NCBI GenBank assembly: GCA_028748685.1
Contig: JAJRDU010000275.1
Span: 1-36,926, forward strand
Direction: 5' to 3'
DNA: 36,926 nt
From: Methylococcaceae bacterium
GTDB lineage: Bacteria > Pseudomonadota > Gammaproteobacteria > Methylococcales > Methylomonadaceae
In this document: in pieces, positions 33,467-36,926 of the stretch
How the letters are laid out: each line of letters begins with the position of its first letter
Position numbering within the stretch: position 1 is the stretch's first letter
Notes under the pieces: generated by a model
Seen by the model: only the letters and a program-made list of their open reading frames with translations
Database searches by the model: none
Told to the model about the DNA's origin: nothing
Translations under genes and position numbers: made by a program

Positions 33467-33952
33467 TTGAGCGAGAACGAACACTTTTTAAACGATAAGA
33501 AACACATCGTTTCGATGCGGCTGAATAACTCCGACAGGATTGCGGTGCGCTCGACAGCGGCGCGCCTGTTCGTCCGTGAGTCCGAACTCTACCGATTTGC
33601 GGTCTACCATCTGCTGAATCGCCTGCATAAGTTGCATGACGAATCCTGCACCGGCAGCGACCTATTGCCGCTATTTCTGGAATTCAGGGAAGAACTCAAC
33701 ATTCACCTGGGCCTAAAGAAGCATCAGCTTTTCAAGATTTTTAATTGCAAGAACACCACGCCGGACAAATTCGTGGCGATGGCCGATATTGAATTGCTGC
33801 TGTTACCGCATCACGCGGTTCGCCAGCGTTTGCAGCAAACCAGTGACGCCGCGGCACAAAAGCAGACCGCTACCGACGCCTGGTTGAAGGGTTATCTGGC
33901 GGAAAAATACCATCTGACCCTGGATTTGGAATACGAAACAGACGAGGAATAG
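33467..33952 (+). CDS. Small ribbon-helix-helix-like protein, unknown function
   Basis: A 161-aa soluble protein. The start is a TTG at 33467, placed because AAGGGA lies 6 nt upstream; no ATG is near. Residues about 13-50 (HIVSMRLNNSDRIAVRSTAA, then RLFVRESELYRFAVYHLLNRL) have the pattern of a ribbon-helix-helix DNA-binding fold: a short polar strand, then two helices with SEL at the turn. The rest is helical and acidic at the end (LEYETDEE). I do not recognise a named family. It is divergent from the gsp operon and has its own Pho-like box, so it may be a regulator of the operon or of the phosphate response. It is convergent with the GGDEF-EAL gene. Confidence 0.7.
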   Translation: MSENEHFLNDKKHIVSMRLNNSDRIAVRSTAARLFVRESELYRFAVYHLLNRLHKLHDESCTGSDLLPLFLEFREELNIHLGLKKHQLFKIFNCKNTTPDKFVAMADIELLLLPHHAVRQRLQQTSDAAAQKQTATDAWLKGYLAEKYHLTLDLEYETDEE

Positions 33953-33980
33953 GCTAGGGTTATAAACAATTCCCTACCAG

Positions 33981-35846
33981 TCATTCGCAAATCGGGAAGT
34001 TTGCTTTGAACATATCTTGATCGGTTACCAGCATCTCCGCGCGCAACTCGGCATCGGCGCCTATAAACTGACTATGCCAGCCTCCAAAATCAGCTGTCGC
34101 CAATGGCTTGGCAAAATGATAGCCCTGCACTTCGTGGCAATGATGACTAGTCACGCACTCCAGCTCTTCGCTATTTTCCACGCCTTCCGCGACCGTTTCC
34201 AGGCCCAGGCTGTTACCCAGCGCGATAATGGCCCGGACGATGGCTTCGTTGGCCGGCGTGGTTTTGATGTACCGGATAAAGGACTGATCGATTTTAATGC
34301 GGTCTATCGGAAACTTGCGCAAATAGCTCAGGCTGGAATAGCCGGTTCCAAAGTCGTCGATGGCAAGTTTCACGCCCAACGCCCTAAGCTCCGTCAGGGT
34401 CTGTACCGCTTGTTCGGCATGATTCATCACCACACTTTCGGTTAATTCCAGCTCCAGATATTGCGGGTCTATGCCGCTGTCCTCGATAATCTGCTTGACC
34501 AGCCCACAAAACTCCGGCTGCTGAAACTGTACCGCCGAAATATTGACCGCCATCCGAAACGTCGGCAGACCTTCCCCTATCCAAGTCAAATGCTGGCGGC
34601 AGGCTTCGCGTAGCACCCATTCGCCGATGGGAATAATCAAGCCGGTTTCTTCGGCGATGGGAATGAACGTGGCCGGCGAAACCATGCCCAGTTCCGGATG
34701 CTGCCAGCGCAACAAGGCTTCCACGCCGATCACCCGGTGTTCGGGAAGCTGAATTTGCGGCTGGTAGAACAGCGACAGTTCGCCGCTTTCCAAAGCCATC
34801 CGCAACTGGGTTTCCAAACTCATCCGCTGAATATTGCCGTGATCCATTTCCGCCGAATAAATCAGGTAAGCGTTACGGCCGCGCTGTTTGACTTCGTACA
34901 TCGCCGCATCGGCCTTGCGAATCAGACCATCGATACTTTCATCATGCCGCGGATAAAACGCGACGCCCATGCTGGCAGTGATCTGGATCTCGCGTTCGAA
35001 AACCGGCATCGGCAACCGCAGTTTTTCGGAAATATTGGCGACCACGCCGGCCGCATCGTCCTCGCTGTCGATGTCGATGTTCTGCAGGATGATCACAAAC
35101 TCGTCGCCGCCTAGTCGGGCAACCGTGTCGCTTTGCCTCACGCAGGCCGTCAATCGATCCGCCGCGATTCGCAGCAAGCGATCGCCGAAACTGTGCCCCA
35201 TGCTGTCGTTGATGTATTTGAACCGATCCAGATCGACGAAGATCAGCGCCAGCATCTTATGGTTGCGCTGGGCATTTTGACAGGCCTGCTGCAGACGGTC
35301 GTTGAACAACAAGCGGTTCGGCAGACCGGTCAGCTGGTCGTAATGGGCGAGAATATAAAGATCACGCTGCCGGCGGTGGGTAATTTCCTCCAATAGGGCA
35401 TGTCCGGTGGCCATGCCCGCATATATACCCTCATCCAGCACGATAAAACCGTTGACCATGTGCCGCATGCCGGAATCGATGATAATCTGCGCCACGTTAT
35501 CGATGCCGGCATTGATGTCGACGACGATGGGATTGGTATCCATGATCTCGGTAATCCGCTTGTTATGCAGCAGATCTCGGGAAAACGGCCTGAGAAAAAT
35601 CTCGCTGATCTTCCCTCTATCCATGATACCCACCGGCGTGTGATGCTGATCGACAATCGCGACGGCCGGCAAATCCTCGTGACGAATGAAATGATCCAAC
35701 ACTTCGACACAGCGCGCCTTCGTGGAGATAGGCTCTACATATTTCAATAAACGCCTGACCGAAGACGCTCCTTCGTCAACATCCTGGCGTTGCTTGTTGG
35801 CATCTCTTAAGGCTAACTGGAAAGAATCGACCGGAAAAAACATCAT
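33981..35846 (-). CDS. CBS-GGDEF-EAL protein (c-di-GMP synthesis/degradation)
   Basis: A 621-aa cytoplasmic signalling protein. Residues about 35-155 form a CBS pair, likely a nucleotide sensor (AVAIVDQHHTPVGIMDRG, then GMRHMVNGFIVLDEGIYAGM). Residues about 165-335 form a GGDEF diguanylate cyclase with intact GGDEF (246-250) and an RQSD inhibitory I-site (237-240). Residues about 345-600 form an EAL phosphodiesterase with EALLRW (EAL at 376-378), ELTESV, DDFGTGYSSL and EGVE, so metal-binding residues are kept. Both activities are possible; the net effect on c-di-GMP cannot be predicted. Starts: ATG at 35846 or 35843; a TTG at 35855 is also in frame, and no start has a strong ribosome binding site. 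It is the only c-di-GMP enzyme in the window. Confidence 0.93.
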   Translation of the reverse strand: MMFFPVDSFQLALRDANKQRQDVDEGASSVRRLLKYVEPISTKARCVEVLDHFIRHEDLPAVAIVDQHHTPVGIMDRGKISEIFLRPFSRDLLHNKRITEIMDTNPIVVDINAGIDNVAQIIIDSGMRHMVNGFIVLDEGIYAGMATGHALLEEITHRRQRDLYILAHYDQLTGLPNRLLFNDRLQQACQNAQRNHKMLALIFVDLDRFKYINDSMGHSFGDRLLRIAADRLTACVRQSDTVARLGGDEFVIILQNIDIDSEDDAAGVVANISEKLRLPMPVFEREIQITASMGVAFYPRHDESIDGLIRKADAAMYEVKQRGRNAYLIYSAEMDHGNIQRMSLETQLRMALESGELSLFYQPQIQLPEHRVIGVEALLRWQHPELGMVSPATFIPIAEETGLIIPIGEWVLREACRQHLTWIGEGLPTFRMAVNISAVQFQQPEFCGLVKQIIEDSGIDPQYLELELTESVVMNHAEQAVQTLTELRALGVKLAIDDFGTGYSSLSYLRKFPIDRIKIDQSFIRYIKTTPANEAIVRAIIALGNSLGLETVAEGVENSEELECVTSHHCHEVQGYHFAKPLATADFGGWHSQFIGADAELRAEMLVTDQDMFKANFPICE

Positions 35847-36094
35847 GACTTGCAAGACCGACTGAATAAAGGTGGCGTTAATCTAAAGGCTGGTTGTTAC
35901 AATTTGATTACGCAAGCCGTCGGCTCGCAAGGCCCGTTACCTTAAAAATTGGACATTTGACCTTTCTGGCTAGATCTTACTCCCTCCCCATCAGAGCCGC
36001 ACATTCGGCCCAGCCACTGCTATCCGGCGCTGGACAGCATCCCGGTACAACGGCTATTCTCCGCGCTTACGATACTTGCAGCACTGGAGGCACC

Positions 36095-36730
36095 ATGTCA
36101 CTGACACCCGTTTTATTTCCCGAATTGATCAACGCCGTTACGGAAACCATCGCCGCCCATGCCGAGGCCGTTACAGAACTGGATCAGGCGATAGGTGACG
36201 GCGACCATGTCTTCAATCTGCAGCGTGGTTTGCAGGCATTGCAGGCCGGCAATGCCGACATCGCCGTATTGGATTGGCCAGCCGCCTGGCAAAAAATCGG
36301 CATGATCTTGATGTCGGCGGTGGGCGGCGCTTCAGGTTCACTGTATGCCACGCTTTTCATCAGCCTTAACAAAAACAGCCATGATAAAACCATAGATTTG
36401 CAGAATTTTGCGTCGATTTTTGGATTAGCCGTCGACGCCGTCAAGCAACGCGGCAAGGCCGACGTCGGCGAAAAGACCATGCTGGATGTACTGGTGCCGG
36501 TGGCGGAAGCCTTGAAACAGGATGCGGCGGCGGGCAAACCGTTGCCTGAGGTGTTGGATCATGTTTGCGCGGTCGCGGAAGCCGGCGTGGAAAGCACGCG
36601 AAATATGCTGGCCACCAAGGGCCGCGCCTCGTTTTTGGGCGAGCGCAGCATAGGCCACATCGATGCCGGCGCCAAGACCGCGCAGTTGATGATAGAGGCG
36701 GTTGCGGGGGTGTTGAAAAAAGCGGCTTAA
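36095..36730 (+). CDS. dhaL: Dihydroxyacetone kinase, ADP-binding subunit DhaL
   Basis: A 211-aa cytoplasmic protein of the DhaL family. In PTS-dependent dihydroxyacetone kinases DhaL carries Mg-ADP and passes phosphate to dihydroxyacetone held by DhaK. The family motif AIGDGDHVFNLQRGL (DGD at residues 35-37, coordinating Mg) and the loop SAVGGASGSLYATLF are present. I chose the ATG at 36095, preceded by GGAGGCACC; the frame is open to 35894 but with no sign of coding. No dhaK or dhaM lies beside it, since the upstream gene is the divergent GGDEF-EAL gene. Dihydroxyacetone kinases also serve formaldehyde assimilation in methylotrophic yeasts, but a role here is not shown. Confidence 0.88.
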   Translation: MSLTPVLFPELINAVTETIAAHAEAVTELDQAIGDGDHVFNLQRGLQALQAGNADIAVLDWPAAWQKIGMILMSAVGGASGSLYATLFISLNKNSHDKTIDLQNFASIFGLAVDAVKQRGKADVGEKTMLDVLVPVAEALKQDAAAGKPLPEVLDHVCAVAEAGVESTRNMLATKGRASFLGERSIGHIDAGAKTAQLMIEAVAGVLKKAA

Positions 36731-36926
36731 TATCGCTGAGCTATGGGAGCGACTCGTAAGAAGACCGGCTGGGTTGAATGCAATGAAACCCAGCAATTAC
36801 TAAATCTTAAGATCGGGTCAGAGGAGGCCGAAGCCTCCGTCTGCCCACAGAACCGTGCGTACGGGTCCGTACACGGCTCATCACGCAAGACTCACCCATT
36901 GAGAAACTTCAAACCAATGCGCTAGC
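36731..36926 (-). other. Possible fragment of a group II intron at the right edge
   Basis: On the minus strand, GAGCCGTGTACG ... CGTACGCACGGTTC forms a long hairpin, followed by GGAGGC-TTCG-GCCTCC. The combination resembles the structured RNA parts of bacterial group II introns flanking their reverse-transcriptase gene. No reverse transcriptase is inside the window; it could start beyond the right edge. Identification is from memory of the motif and is uncertain. I see no protein-coding gene here. Confidence 0.35.

Overview
The window looks like chromosomal DNA of a gammaproteobacterial methanotroph (order Methylococcales, possibly Methylomonas-like; genus not certain). The main evidence is a soluble methane monooxygenase (sMMO) cluster at the left edge. 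Supporting evidence is a Gram-negative surface and secretion repertoire (two-partner secretion, type II secretion, PEP-CTERM-type proteins) and the many small palindromic repeats. Almost every gene is on the minus strand; only a small ribbon-helix-helix-like gene and dhaL are on the plus strand.

Layout. (1) 1-2.9 kb: mmoX and the start of mmoY, behind a good sigma-54 promoter with a palindrome at enhancer distance. (2) 3.3-15.8 kb: a two-partner secretion pair, tpsB followed by a giant tpsA exoprotein (about 3550 aa), with a GEMM-type (cyclic di-GMP-I class) riboswitch between them. (3) 16.3-22.5 kb: a PstS-like periplasmic binding protein and three PEP-CTERM-type surface proteins. Each PEP-CTERM gene has its own GEMM riboswitch upstream. 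Also here are a decayed type II toxin-antitoxin pair and several small mobile repeats, one of which sits inside a riboswitch leader. (4) 23.1-33.2 kb: a type II secretion operon, gspC-D-E-F-G-H-I-J-K-L-M, interrupted by repeats between gspF and gspG and between gspH and gspI. (5) 33.4-36.9 kb: the ribbon-helix-helix-like gene, a CBS-GGDEF-EAL protein, a lone dhaL, and a structured tail resembling part of a group II intron.

How it may work together. Four copies of one riboswitch stand before four exported-protein genes. In three of them the 3' end of the aptamer can pair with the ribosome binding site, which suggests a translational ON switch for a matrix or adhesion regulon. Separately, 7-4-7 direct repeats resembling the PhoB box, each followed after exactly 10 nt by a possible -10 element, lie before gspC, the ribbon-helix-helix-like gene, tpsB, and (twice) the PEP-CTERM/PstS-like operon. 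My working model is a surface and secretion island controlled at transcription by phosphate limitation and at translation by a cyclic dinucleotide, in which the type II system is a phosphate-starvation secretion system comparable to Hxc of Pseudomonas. The gene identities are firm; the two-signal model is inference from sequence.
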